Of a DNA stretch of 64,000 nucleotides, positions 20,280 to 32,353 are shown piece by piece. Where the stretch lies: NCBI RefSeq assembly GCF_958298935.1, contig NC_084940.1, forward strand, positions 4,742,001 through 4,806,000, given 5' to 3'. The stretch's first letter is position 1; every line of letters begins with the position of its first letter. Made by a program: the position numbers and the translations under genes. This DNA comes from Phragmites australis (Eukaryota > Streptophyta > Magnoliopsida > Poales > Poaceae). The notes beneath the pieces were generated by a model, which had not been told where the DNA came from, did not search any database, and saw only the letters and a list, made by a program, of their open reading frames with translations.

Positions 20280-22497
20280 TCCGTTCCCCAATCCATATTC
20301 TGTGCCACACTGCTAGTGAACTGCGGTTATTACAGTAAGAGACAATGGAAAGCACGGTTTGGAACTTGCTTATACCTCGTCATTAAACAGAAGTTGTACT
20401 TGGAGTTCATCTCAAACCCTCCTCTTCAATCCACTCCAAACCCAACCCTGGCTTATAGTTCCGGAGACCTCTCGTATACTTATATACCCACTTCTGCTCT
20501 TAGAAATCCGTACCAACCGTAATCGAGATTCTCTGCAGTAACTATAGATGTATTAATCGTCACTGACATGTTATGTCAATACCTGTTAATACATTTACAG
20601 TTAGATCTGTATCCCATATGCAAGCACCTAGCTAATCGGTTAAGGAAGAGCTCCTCCTTAGATTTTAGAGAATCCTGTCTATTTAAACGTAAAGTAGAAC
20701 AAGTATAAAAGAAAGAAAGAGAGTAACATTTTTTAAGTAGTTTATCTCATGGGCTATCCTCACTCAAGTCTTCCTTCTAGAAAAAGGTATGATAGTAATG
20801 ATTAAGCTCGTGATGCTCTGGATGAGACTGACTCTATATACCCCAAAGGACAAATCTGATGGGTCATTTTGACAGAAGATTGAGTGGGTTGCGGTGAGCC
20901 CGCCACGACTGCACAGTGCACGCGGCAAGATGCGGATTCCACCTGGCCCGTTTAATTCTTGGTGCACAGAGTACCAAGCGGCTACAGAGCATAGCAATAC
21001 TTGTTGATATTATAGGTTTTAAAAAGTCCAAAAAATATATAAAAATCTTAAAAATAAAAAAAAAACATCAAAAAGGAATGATTAACCACAAGTGTATATT
21101 ATGAATTCCTTACTTGCTTACAACTAGCATAAATTTTGTCAAATCATTACATCATTTGACTTAAAGATTTGCTTCCTAAAAGAAAAATAAAATAGCCTTC
21201 AGCCTGCACTCAACTTTTTCACGCCGAAGCTCCATTCAAGGTCTGAAACTACAAAAAAGGAAACAACATAAAAAGGAAATTAAGATTCACAAGCTACAAG
21301 TATTATTTGCTACCCTTTACTGAAGAACTGACGACTGTTCAGAAACAAAGTATACAGAAGACTTCCATCCCAAAACAAGAAGACCATTATTTAGACTACA
21401 GTATCTCTAATATGATCATCTTTTCTCTATTAGCCATAGAAGAAATGGCTTCATCACTTTCCTTCTCCTCATTCTTACTCTGTGATTCAGCAATGCTTCT
21501 GCGATTCCTCACATTTCTTGCAGTCTGACAGACCATTAAGGTGACAAGCAAAACAAAATCATACAGGGGCAAAACAGAGCACACTGAAATCAACTGTCTC
21601 TAGGATGTCATCATCTTGCAAGCTAAACTGAAACCTTAAGTAAATAATACTCCACAAATCATGTGCCAATTTTCATCATCTTGCTTCTTACAGCAGCACA
21701 AATAAGCTAACTAGTATAACACGAACGCAAGCACCCCTTCTATTGCTCTGACGCCATGGCATGGCGAAGCACCCAGAATCACAGCAGGAAACAGAGCAAG
21801 CAAACAAGCGGCCTCCTCCAGTTACTCCGTCAATTCCCTGTCTCACGGAAATCAAGAATGTACTTGTCAATTGGCGGCAGTAGAAGTAGGTGGAAGAGCG
21901 GCGGTGGTGGAGGCATGCGCAGTGGAGGAAGAGGTGGAGCCGACGACCATTGGTGGCGGCGGAGCACGTGCAGACGACGAGGTCGGTGGTAGATCCTGAC
22001 GATGAGGGGTGGTGGCGGAGGGCGCGCAGGAGACGGGGGACGATGGTGGAGGTGGTGGTGAAGTCAGGAACGTTCGACGGCGGGTCTGCCTGCTCTTGTG
22101 TTGCTGCCCTCCTCAGTCCTCACTGTTGTGGCGGGCTTGCGGCTCCGCTGGGATGATATGGACTACCCGCGTAGGTCGTGCTCGGGCCCCACGGCTGGAT
22201 CAAAACGTCCAACCCCTTCACGCTGGGAACCTGGCCATGGTACTGCCATGCCAACCAACCAACCAATGCAGCAATGCTCTCCATCAGTCCATCTATCGTC
22301 TCCTGCGTTTTCCTTTGAAATAAAACTGCGTGAATTCATGCCAATTTGTGTATGTGTTTCGAAGAGTCTAAACCGCACATACATACATATAAACTGGCTT
22401 GTACTCTCAGAGGATATACTCTAGGAGAAATTGATTACAAATTAAATATGGTTTTGTTTTTATCTTTCTATTTTAACCGATGTAATTAGCGCGTAAC
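20280..22497. other. intergenic, no gene recognised
   Basis: No coding signal is convincing. A GGTGG-rich block at about 21880-22060 keeps several frames open by composition only. Confidence 0.45.
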
Positions 22498-22546
22498 AAT
22501 TCACATTTGTTTTCTTTTTTTTTTTTTGCGAGGGAAAGGGAATATA

Positions 22547-25500
22547 TTAGACGGAAGCAATACAATCGTCACAAATTAACCTAGTTACAAAATTTTCTTC
22601 TTGCCCTATCCAGATCCCAGAAATATCATGGATACGGGCATGATTAGCTAGTTTGTGGCTAACAGTATTCTGGCTACGATCTACTTTTTTGATCCCCAAC
22701 ACCCTTTGTTCGGTGCACAAGCGTCTCACATCTCTCACCATATGGGCAAGAGCCGAGCGGTCCTCCTCAAGTGTTGTAGCAAGGAGAACAACCGAAGCAC
22801 AGTCCGATTCTACCATAATCGGCTTAGATGTGTATTGGAGCGCCATCTCAATTCCTTCCTTGCAAGCAATCAGTTCAGCCTCTAACGCATCATCACAATG
22901 TAGAAGTGATCTGCAGGATGTGAAGACTCCATTGCCGGAATTATCCCGTAAAATCATGCCAATGCCCGCCCTCCCATCTTTTGAAGAGAAGGAGCCATCT
23001 ATGTTTAATTTGTGCCATTCCGGAGGTGGTCGTGTCCATTGCTTAATCACCTTAGTCATAGATATGCTGGACCGCCGCTGCAACCGCAATTCCTCTAAGG
23101 AGACGCCAATGACTTGCTTGCCTCTCGTCACATCACTGTTCGGGTGCTGTTTGATTAATAATAGTGATTGGACATAGCTCTCCAGGAATCGCCTGGAAAC
23201 TTCCACAGGCGGAGCCGGCTTTTGATGAATCACCTCGTTGCGTACATGCCAAACACGCCACAATAACATTAGTAACAACATGCGGCTCGTACAAGGAATC
23301 TTATCCAACAGAATTAATAACCATTGCGTACCTGACACATGAAGCGCTTCATCTGACGGCAAGCACCAAACCTGCCGCATAGCATTCCACAGCGCTTTGG
23401 CATTTGGGCAACGACACAACGCATGGAAGGTATCCTCTTTTTCCATACCACAAATACCACAGACATCATCCAGAGCTAAGCGTCGTCACCGCTTATTATA
23501 CTGAGTGGCCAAGCTATTAGAGGCAACTTTCCACGTAAAGATGCGAACCTTCTGCGGAACAGGGCATTTCCACACCTGGTCCCATAGGGGGTTCCTACCA
23601 TCCGGATGCAAGCTTACTGCACCACTCCCAGATCCCTGCGCCTGAAGGTTCAAGGCTAGCTTATATGCACTCCGAACAGTAAACATGCCATTTCTCTCTG
23701 GATGCCAGGCCAACATATCCTCCACCCTCCTCCCTGCGGTCTTGATTTTGGAGATAGCAGCCACATCGACCGGCAAGAAGATTTGCTGAAGCTTAACAGC
23801 ATCCCAATGCCCCTGATCATCCAACAGATCTGCCACCCTCTTTGTCCTGCATCCCCCCTGCCTACTGATGACCCTTCGGGAGTGGTCTCTCGGAATCCAG
23901 GGGTCACGCCAAATTCTTATTGAGTTACCATTTCCCACTCGCCAGATCAGCCCTTTCTTTAGCAGCTCCAAACCATACTCCATAGCGCGCCATGTAGGCG
24001 AAGCATTCCCTGCGAAGACTGTATCCCCCAAACAGCCATTAGGGTAGTAGCGAGCCTTTAATACCCTCGCACACAAGCTATCCGGTTTCAAGATCAGCCT
24101 CCACGCTTGACGCGCTAACAACGCTTGATTAAAGAGCTTCATATCTCGGAAACCCATCCCACCTTTACACTTCAAATTCGTTAGCCTGCTCCAGGAAGAC
24201 CAATGAGTTTTCCGATTCCCATTTTCCACACCCCACCAAAAATTTCGAGTCATCTTTGTGAGGTCATCTAGTACTGACGCGGGAAGCTTAAACACCCCCA
24301 TGACATAAACCGGGATAGCTTGTGCAACCGCCTTGATCATGATTTCCTTGCCCCCACTAGATAAAAAATTGTCTCCCCATTGAATTAGCCTTTTACTTAG
24401 CTGTTCCTGGAGGCTTTGAAACTTCCCTCCCTTCATCCTCCCTTCCGGCATTGGCAGTCCCAAATATTTAGCTTCAAAAGAATCCTGCACAACACCAAGT
24501 ATGGTCTTTACCGCTTCCTGTTTGGGCTGTGGGCAAGCATCACCAAACATAATAGAGCACTTCGCTGGGTTAATTAATTGACCAGTGCCCTGAACATAAA
24601 GGTTCAGCACCCTTCTGACATTGGCGGCTTGATACTCATTTGCTTTAAGGAAGAGCAAGGTATCATCTGCAAACAAGAGGTGGGACACACCTGGTGCATT
24701 ACGACACACCCTAACAGGGGATACTCTCCCACCATTCACCTCAGCCTTTATCAAATGTGACAAACCATCAGCCACAAACAGGAATAAAAAAGGGGAGAGG
24801 GGATCACCTTGTCGAAGGCCGCGAGTCGGAACAAATGCATCCAATAGAGCTCCATTGAATTTTACGGAATATCTCACCGAGGTCACACACGACATAATCC
24901 AATCGACCCAACGGTGAGCGAAACCTATCTTCAGCATCGCCTGTTCCAAAAAAGACCAATCGACCCGGTCATATGCTTTTGATAAATCCAACTTATAAGC
25001 ACAGAAAGAATTTTCCGGTTTCTTTGTGTTCTGTATGTTATGGATGCATTCGAAGGCAACCAAGGCATTATCAGTGATCATACGGCCCTGCACAAAGGCG
25101 CTTTGATTAGGCGAAATAATGTCATCTAATAATGGTCTCAACCTGTTAACCAGACACTTAGAAACAATTTTGTAGAGGACATTGCATAAGCTGATAGGTC
25201 TAAAATCTTTAAGATTCATCGGGTTATTGACCTTCGGAATTAAGATAATGGAGGTATTATTTACGCCCTCAGGCATAATCCCTGTTTCAAAGAAACACCT
25301 TACAGCTGTCACAACTTCTTGCTTCACAATTCCCCAATTCCTCTGATAGAACCTCGCAGGAAACCCGTCCGGTCCAGGTGCTTTAATCGGGCCAATCTGG
25401 AAGACTGCGTTAGCAATTTCCTCCTCCGTGAATTTCTTACACAGCGCCTCATTCATATCCTCCGTTACCTGCACATCCATCAGCTGAACTATAACATTAG

Positions 25501-26728
25501 GATTAATAGAAGGGTCTTTAGTATATAGTTCTTGAAAATAAGACGTGGCCAATCTTTCCATAGTAGTGGGGACAGTTTGGATATTCCCATCATTATCTCT
25601 CAATTTGGTGATTCTATTTTTCCTCGCCCTCCAGACCGCCTTGCTATGAAAGTATCTAGTGTTTTTATCGCCTTCCTTTAGCCAAGCAATTCTTGACCGT
25701 TGTAACCAGAGCATTTCCTCCCTATATAGCAACTCATTCATTTGGTCCTGTAATCTTCTAATCTCACTTCTCTCTCCCTGGTTGTTCTGCAGCTCTTCCA
25801 GTTTACCTCTAAGCTTCTCAATTTGACTACCAACGTTTCCAAACTTTCTCTTCCCCCATTCTTGCAGAATTTTCATCATGTTTTCCATTGCCTTGTTGAT
25901 TTGTACCAGATCTGACATGGCACCATTTTGGCACCATTCATTTGCAATAATCTCCGGTAATTCAGTTTCCCGTTCCCACATGATCTCATAGTGCCGGCAT
26001 CTTCTGTTATTTCGACCCCCTGATTCTTGCTACAACCGAACCAAGACAGGGCAATGGTCTGAGCATGGTGATACCAGGTGTTTAACCGTAGCATCGCTAA
26101 ACAAGTCCCTCCAAGAATCATCAGCAACTCCTCTGTCCAATCTCACCTTGACATTCCCTCTACCAGCCCTATTGTTATCATAAGTGTAAGGCAAACCTTC
26201 AAAACCCAAGTCACTTAGACCACAAACCTGCAGAACATCCCTAAAAGCTTGCATCTGACGTTCTGTCCTCCGAGTATACGAAAAGTGTTCAAACTGCCAA
26301 AGGGCTTCATTAAAATCTCCCAAAACCAACCAAGGTAATTCAGAACTCTGTTTAAGATCACTTAAAAGGTTCCACATGTGTTGTCTGTTCTCGAGTCTCG
26401 GCTCACCATACACACAAGTTATATGCCAGGTTGGCGCATTCTGGGAGATTCGAATATACGCATCAATATACCTTTCATTCACACCTTTAATCTCCACAGA
26501 CCAATTTTCATGCCAAAATAAAGCTAAACCACCACTACGACCGTCACTGTCATTGCCAACAAAACCTGTGAGACCTAACCTACTACGCAAACGCCGCACT
26601 TTCACACACTTTTGTCTAGTTTCACAAAGGAACACAAGTTGGGAATTATTGGCTTTAACCAAAGACACCAGGTCACGAACTGTCGGAGTATTCCCTATGC
26701 CCCGGCAGTTCCAACTTAAACAATTCAT
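22547..26728 (-). pseudogene. LINE ORF2, endonuclease-RT-RNase H, two nonsense codons
   Basis: One continuous 1394-codon frame (stop codon included) carries three blocks in order. First is an APE-type endonuclease from MNCLSWNCRGIGN, with the metal-binding ETR near residue 36, WLVLGDFNE and the terminal SDHCPVL. Second is the reverse transcriptase with APGPDGFPARFYQ, LDLSKAYDRVDW, GLRQGDPLSPFLF and catalytic FADD in LLFADDTLLF, followed by a zf-RVT motif CGICGMEKEDTFHALC. Third is an RNase H domain with LNIDGSF, ELIAC and ESDCASVV. Two in-frame stops interrupt it: TAG at 26032-26030, at the endonuclease/RT boundary, and TGA at 23488-23486, just before zf-RVT. No frameshifts are seen. As it stands it cannot give a full product. 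Confidence 0.93.
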
Positions 26729-27009
26729 GGTTCCTGACGGAGCACTATTGGCTCCGTCAGTTTACCAGTAGCCCCCGGACTGGTTGCTTCCCTACCATCC
26801 TTGCTTACCATATCGTCCTCCTCCATCTCCTGGTCTTGAATCACATCACCAACTGAAGGGTTCAATCTCTTTTTCTTCTAGGCCCCTCCTCCAGTTGCTG
26901 CATTTGGCGTCACCAGCAGGTCCAACTTCGGCACAGACACACCCGAGCCCCTCTGGTCAGCCACCCTTTTGGATCGAAGCAGACCATCTTCCATCAGCTC
27001 AGAGGTGCC

Positions 27010-28770
27010 CTATGACTCCAGCACCGTCCCCAAAGACCGCAGCGCTGGGATCATATCACTGGAAGTTAAGGAAACTCCCGGAATTGGCGCCCCTCTGATT
27101 AAATCAGCCTTTGTATTAGTCACCCCTCCCAGATTTTTGGTTACCAACAGAGAAACAGATTGTATAGTTTTTCCTTTCTTACTGGCCTTCTCCTTCTTCC
27201 CCTCTCGTTCCATCACAGAAAGTTTATTTGCTTGCTCTGATAGTTCTTTATCAATCTGCATATTTCCTTCTGCTTCTTGTTCTTCAAAGTCATCCCTCAC
27301 ACCAACCTGTACGGGCTGATCCCCCTTGGCATCCTGCCCCTGTCCTCTCTGCCGATTAGAAGAAGAGCCTGCACTGCCCGCTTGGTTGAAAGCAAGCTGT
27401 CGTCGGACTGTCGGAGTGGCCTCCGCCTTGACATAGCTTGTTCTTCGTTCATAATGCTTAAACGGCGAACAATGAAGTTCAGCCGAATAAAGCTGCGAGA
27501 CTGCCCCCTCACCAGCCTTTGCACACTCCTTATCTGAGTGTCCCATGAATCCGCAGTGGAAACAAAAATACGGCACCCGTTCATACCGCAAGTCAAAGTT
27601 GCGTACCACCTCCTTTCCTTGAACCTTCACCTTGGTTGGCAACTTCACCTTCAGAGGTCGGTCAACAGGGAGCTCAATTCTGACTCGCAGGAAATCATGC
27701 TTGTTCCGGCCGTTTTCCTCCACATCCACCGCCTGGACAGACCCAAGCTTCTTGCCTAGTGTTTCTCCAGCCCTCTTATTCATCATCCCCAGCGGCAAAT
27801 CATATATACGCACCCACACCGGAATAGCGTTAAGAGGAACCTCCGACGGGCTCGTGAACCCATCAAAAGAAGCAACAATAAGAGCATCACCTCGGTGAAT
27901 CCATAGCCCTCCTCTAAGAACAAATGCAAAATCACCTTCCAATCCAAATGTAATAATAAACAAGTTATCCCTCAGTGCTTTAAAACTAAAGTCTGATCGT
28001 AGCTGCCAGGCCCGCTTGAGATCATCAAAAAGTGCCATCGGGTTTGGGTGTTTCAATGAATAATACCTTGCTAACACAGTCCATTGACCAGCCGACTGAG
28101 CTTCTGCCTCATCGATCTCAAATTCTACCACGCCATCATCCTCTTCTATCCCACCATCTTCAAGATAAGCATCTGGCCCTGTGTTTATGCCCATCTCCCC
28201 CGATTGATCATCCACCAGATACTGGCCTTCCCGAACCTGGTTTGCCTCAGCTCGCGCCATGGACGAAGTTGCCTTCTGCGGTACCAGCATCAGATCTTTC
28301 CCCAAATCCCCCAACTGCGAATCCATCGAAACACCGACGCAAAAGGACTTCGGGTGGGCAGTTCCCTCAACGGGCACCCCTTGATCACCCCAATCCCTAG
28401 CGGCAGCGAACGATAAGAACCCAGCAGTAGGGAGCGAAACACCAGGGACTTGAGCCTTACCGTCACCTGATGGAGATTTGCAGCACGAGACGGCCAATGC
28501 CCTGGGCGGCCTTAAGAATACCCAGAGCAGATTCCCCAGACCCTGAACAATACGACTCGAATTCCCCCTTTCCAATCTAGTTAACATCCAAACTCCAAAC
28601 AATTTCACCACCGGATCGGAATCCCCAACCTTCCTCGAGTTGGAATCAGACTCCATCCATCCACCAATAACAGACGGGCAGGCCCCAAAAGCATCCCCAA
28701 GGGATAGACTCCTCGCTTCAAAGACGAACGCCAACAACGACTCGGAGACGGGCTCCATCCTATCTTCCAT
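27010..28770 (-). CDS. LINE ORF1, DUF4283 / zinc-knuckle protein, 586 aa
   Basis: This is the RNA-binding ORF1 product that packages LINE RNA. The central DUF4283-like region reads WTVLARYYSLKHPNPMALF, then FIITFGLEGDFAFVLRGGLW and VWVRIYDLPLGMMNKRAGE. It is followed by a CCHC knuckle CFHCGFMGHSDKEC (Cx2Cx4Hx4C). The C-terminal third is Lys/Glu/Gln-rich and low in structure. I start at the ATG at 28770 (MEDRMEPVSES). The frame is open upstream to the element's 5' end, but only with a GTG, which lies inside the target duplication. Confidence 0.88.
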   Translation of the reverse strand: MEDRMEPVSESLLAFVFEARSLSLGDAFGACPSVIGGWMESDSNSRKVGDSDPVVKLFGVWMLTRLERGNSSRIVQGLGNLLWVFLRPPRALAVSCCKSPSGDGKAQVPGVSLPTAGFLSFAAARDWGDQGVPVEGTAHPKSFCVGVSMDSQLGDLGKDLMLVPQKATSSMARAEANQVREGQYLVDDQSGEMGINTGPDAYLEDGGIEEDDGVVEFEIDEAEAQSAGQWTVLARYYSLKHPNPMALFDDLKRAWQLRSDFSFKALRDNLFIITFGLEGDFAFVLRGGLWIHRGDALIVASFDGFTSPSEVPLNAIPVWVRIYDLPLGMMNKRAGETLGKKLGSVQAVDVEENGRNKHDFLRVRIELPVDRPLKVKLPTKVKVQGKEVVRNFDLRYERVPYFCFHCGFMGHSDKECAKAGEGAVSQLYSAELHCSPFKHYERRTSYVKAEATPTVRRQLAFNQAGSAGSSSNRQRGQGQDAKGDQPVQVGVRDDFEEQEAEGNMQIDKELSEQANKLSVMEREGKKEKASKKGKTIQSVSLLVTKNLGGVTNTKADLIRGAPIPGVSLTSSDMIPALRSLGTVLES

Positions 28771-28841
28771 CCAGTACTCGAAACCGGCGGCGCCGCGATC
28801 CGTCGTGTTGACGACGCTCCGGCAATTCACATTTGTTTTCT

Positions 28842-29496
28842 GATTGTGCTATCTGAATTTTGAAGGGAGCTATCGGTGCTCAGACACTACGGGAGCACCT
28901 GCGTAAGGGTGACATCGCCGAATTTTCGCGTGGACCACGTTGCTTCTGTCTCCGTCAGAATTGTCAATTTCACTCACGATCAACCGACCGTAGTATCTCG
29001 TCCAAGTAAGTTTAATTTCTAGTTACCTTCAACCTCTCCTCCTTTCCAAATACAGGAAGCGTTTGTTCATAAAGGAGTTGAAATAGAGCTAGATCGCGGT
29101 TACGATCGCGGTTTCCTATGGGGTGTAGCTGGTTTTGTTTCTACAAGACTCTAGATTGAGATAAAGTTTATCGACTTCAAAATAAGAAATAGTGTAAGCA
29201 ATTCCTGCTTCCTTTTGAACGTGTGATACTCGTGGTCAACTAACATGCCGATATAGCTTACTTTCCCTCGTTACACATACATATACACACCATCACACAT
29301 GCATACCAAATTCAAATACGCACGTGTGCGCACCTATCAAATGTCTAGAATCTAACGTCTCCACCACACCGCCAAGTGCCAAATTAATTATTTTTTGTCA
29401 CTCTATGGATTAATTGGTTAATAATTTGTCACCTAACTTACTGTCAGTGATTCAGATAGAGCTATATGTCAGTGAGAGAGTGGGATTATCACTTAT
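28842..29496. other. intergenic
   Basis: Right flank of the LINE insertion. No gene, RNA or clear repeat ends seen. Confidence 0.45.
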
Positions 29497-29862
29497 GAGA
29501 CCATCTCCAGCAATAATTGGTTTCCGTATTCTAAAATACTGTACCAATGGAATGCAAAGTGCTACAGTATACGTTTGCCGCTCGGACCTCCACTCCAGCA
29601 GCGTCGGCTTCCAGGCAACAGTGATACAGCCGATCGGCAAATTCCAGGAAGCTTCGGTATTTTTGCAGCCGGAAGAGGGGCTCCCGTATCACTATGCTTA
29701 GTGTATGCGTGTAAGTCCGAGAGAAGAAGGAGATGAATGGAAGGTAGGAAATAAGGTAGCTACTGGAGATGAAAAAAATAGAGAATACTGTAATAGTATT
29801 AGAGGATATTGTAATAGTATTATAGAGAATAGAATTTTAAAATATCTGTTGAAGATGATCTA
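29497..29862. mobile_element. MITE-like element with imperfect terminal inverted repeats
   Basis: The left end GAGACCATCTCCAGCAATAAT and the right end, whose reverse complement begins TAGATCATCTTCAACAGAT, form imperfect TIRs. Further inward, TATTCTAAAATACTGTA pairs loosely with the AT-rich right side. Ends of this GAGCATCTCCAACAG type are common in grass MITEs. No target duplication could be fixed. Confidence 0.5.
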
Positions 29863-29899
29863 AATATATTGTGTATTTTTTCTCATGTATTTGCATTAC

Positions 29900-30085
29900 A
29901 GTGTGTTCATCGATCCTCTCCAGGCCCCTCCAACCAAATGAAGACCGAATGGCAGATGGATACGCAGTCTGGTTTCGTGCGGATGCTGGAAGAAGGCATC
30001 CTCCGGACATCCTCGTGAATGCCGTTGGCGGTAGTATCAGGGCCCATCGTGCCGTCCTAGCTGCACGCTCGCCGGTGTTCATGAG
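29900..30085 (+). pseudogene. BTB/POZ-domain gene fragment
   Basis: The frame gives MADGYAVWFRADAGRRHPPD, then ILVNAVGGSIRAHRAVLAAR and SPVF. This is the linker and first third of a BTB domain as found in the expanded grass MATH-BTB family of CUL3 adaptors. Homology stops abruptly at about 30085, where CACTA-like DNA begins (CGCTACTATAAAAATTATT). The rest of the BTB domain and any MATH domain are absent. Confidence 0.6.
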
Positions 30086-30088
30086 AAT

Positions 30089-31360
30089 CGCTACTATAAA
30101 AATTATTTTTAAGTAGATAATAATCTATTTGTATAGGTATTTAATCAATTATTTTTAATAAAAGTATGTAAAAATAGATGATTTTCACATATGCAAAAGA
30201 TATCGTATGTGAAAACTTATTTTCAAATACGGTTCACTTAAGAACCGTCTGTGATAATATATTTTCATATACAGTTTATTTAAGAAATCATCTCTAATGA
30301 TTCAATTTTTATACATGGTTCTTTAAGCGGATCGCCTTTGATAATCAATTTTCAAAATTAATATTTTTTTTCAAAAAAAAAAGAAAATACACTAGAGGAA
30401 CCCACGTCATCGCAAATCACACGATTTTTCACTTAAAATAAGATTTATGACACTCAAATCCGGAATCTCTCAGCTCGTACGATATATTCTTACCATCTTA
30501 CCATAAAAGTACTAGTGATACTAATAGTGTAAGCAATACTTTTGATATATTTTGTTTGAAACTTCAAATAGTTATTTGAATATCTAAATGAGTTTAAATG
30601 AAAAAAAATTTCAACTACAAAGTTGTATATCTCATCGAGGGTTACAATTTTTATATAAAATTTGTCTCCATCCAACTTCGTATGAAAAAATTATAAATAT
30701 TTACAACCTATTATCAGAGATGATTCATATAAGAAACCCCATATGTAAATCATCACCATTATTAGAGACGGTTCACGTAAGAAACCACCTCTAAAAATGT
30801 CTTTTACATATGAGATTTCTTATGTGATCCGCATGTGGTAATGGGTTACAAAAATTCATAACTTTTTCATATGAAGTTAGATAGGGACAAACTTTATATG
30901 AAAATTTTAGCCATCGACGATATCAACAAATTTGTGGTTGAAAACTTTTTTCATTTGAAGTCATTTATATGTCCAAATAATTGTTTAATACAGGAGGCTT
31001 CTTATGTGACCCACATGTAATAATCATCATTCAAAGTGAATCTAAGAAATTCCTATGAATGGACCACCTCAAAATAAATCTGTTCTTGCCCCCCTCTGAT
31101 AATGACAAAGCAAAACATTTGAGGTTCTAGACATACTCATTTAAATATGACTCAAACTATTCATAGGGTTGATATTTCACCATCTAATTATTATGACAGT
31201 CACAGTTTGATTCCTCTTCAAATGATTATTTGGACATTTAATGTTTTTAAATGAAAAAGGTTTTAACTATAAAGTTGTAGATCTCGTCGAGGGCTATAAT
31301 TATCATATAAAGTTTATCTCCATCCGATTTCGTATGAAAAGTTATGAATTAATTGATTGA
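30089..31360. mobile_element. CACTA-like (En/Spm) noncoding repeat region
   Basis: The left side starts CGCTACTATAAAAAT, close to CACTACTA-type CACTA ends. It contains repeated GGTTCACTTAAGAACCGTC and CTGTGATAAT words typical of subterminal repeats. A ~120-140 bp module occurs three times: direct at about 30574-30694, inverted at about 30846-30985, and direct at about 31224-31350. It is recognised by AAAGTTGTA(T/G)ATCTC(A/G)TCGAGG and CTCCATCCGA/AACTTCGTATGAAAA. No transposase ORF is present and I could not find the right terminus. Confidence 0.5.
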
Positions 31361-32030
31361 CTAACTATAACCATAAATCAATAACTAGACAAAACAAAAT
31401 AGAAGATTAAAAAATAAACAATAGTGTTCAACCCTAATACTATTTCTCGTCTTGCCTTTACTTTTTTTTTTAGATATCATTTGTCCAACAAGATTACGTT
31501 AGTAAACTCCAACTTAGTGACGTTAGCAATCAACACACTTTTTCAAATCAATTAAAATATACTAAATAAATATACGTGTAATCAAACATTACAAAATTAA
31601 AACAACAGAATGCAAACATATTACGGATTATCACATAAAAATAATATCAAAGAATTTATAATGTATTTTAAAAAATAATATGAGATACGGTGACGACATT
31701 AAAAACAATAATAATTTCAAAAAATCAAGAAACAAATAAAAATCAAATTTTGCGTAACACATAAAATGAAAATTATAAATTAGATCTATTTACAAATAAT
31801 AAATATGATTCCAATATTATGAAAAAAATTATATTTATATTTTATATTTCAATATTTAAATATAAATAACTGATGTATCTTAGCATACAACCATTATTAA
31901 CACAAATATTTATAATTCAGTCGTAAGCTAAATTTCAACCTGTGCAGTCGTACGAGTTGATATGCTAGTTTCATTATAACTAGTCCCAAGACAGAAAATA
32001 TAACTCCACATGCACTCTGCACACCATTAT
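31361..32030. other. AT-rich intergenic DNA
   Basis: Very AT-rich, with no coding or RNA signal. May be the remains of the CACTA-like element. Confidence 0.4.
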
Positions 32031-32353
32031 GGCCCCGTTTGGTAGAGCTCTGGGAGTTGATTCTGCTCCGGAATCACTCCCAGCGCTACCAAACGGGTTG
32101 GTTGGGGAGTGATTCTGCTCGGGAATCACTTCCCGTTTTGTATAGCGAGGTGGGAGCTGAAAAAACTAGTTTACACCTGATTCTCGACTGATTCTTCTCG
32201 ATTTCAACACAATATCCTCTTAGGAATCACTTCCACCACTAGCATACCAAACGATTTTACAAACAGAATTACTTCCACCACAGAATCACTCCCACCCTAC
32301 TTCCACCACAGAATCACTCTCACCACAGAATCATAGCTCTACCAAACAGCGCC
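32031..32353. mobile_element. MITE, 323 bp, TIR GGCCCCGTTTGGTAGAGCT
   Basis: The left end GGCCCCGTTTGGTAGAGCT and the right end AGCTCTACCAAACAGCGCC are inverted repeats with two mismatches. Both are flanked by TAT (32028-32030 and 32354-32356). The interior repeats GAATCACTCCCACC-type words. The 3-bp flank and GGCC ends fit Tourist/PIF-Harbinger-type MITEs. It sits just downstream of the subtilase pseudogene. Confidence 0.8.

Larger units (their letters stand above)
22517..28822 (-). mobile_element. near full-length LINE (L1-type non-LTR retrotransposon)
   Basis: The 19-bp repeat CAATTCACATTTGTTTTCT lies at 22498-22516 and 28823-28841, flanking 6.3 kb. Read on the minus strand, the element starts at 28822 and encodes ORF1 (gag-like). 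It then encodes ORF2 (endonuclease, reverse transcriptase, zf-RVT and RNase H) and ends in an A tail, seen as the T run just right of 22516. ORF1 and ORF2 are in the usual order and intact apart from two nonsense codons in ORF2. The identical target duplications and open frames indicate a recent insertion. The 5' UTR before the ORF1 ATG is only about 52 bases, so slight 5' truncation is possible. Confidence 0.95.

Noticed and set aside
21756..22156. Gly/Arg-rich open frames resembling a GRP
   Set aside because: Composition-driven (GGTGG repeats). No signal peptide or regular glycine-rich repeat unit.
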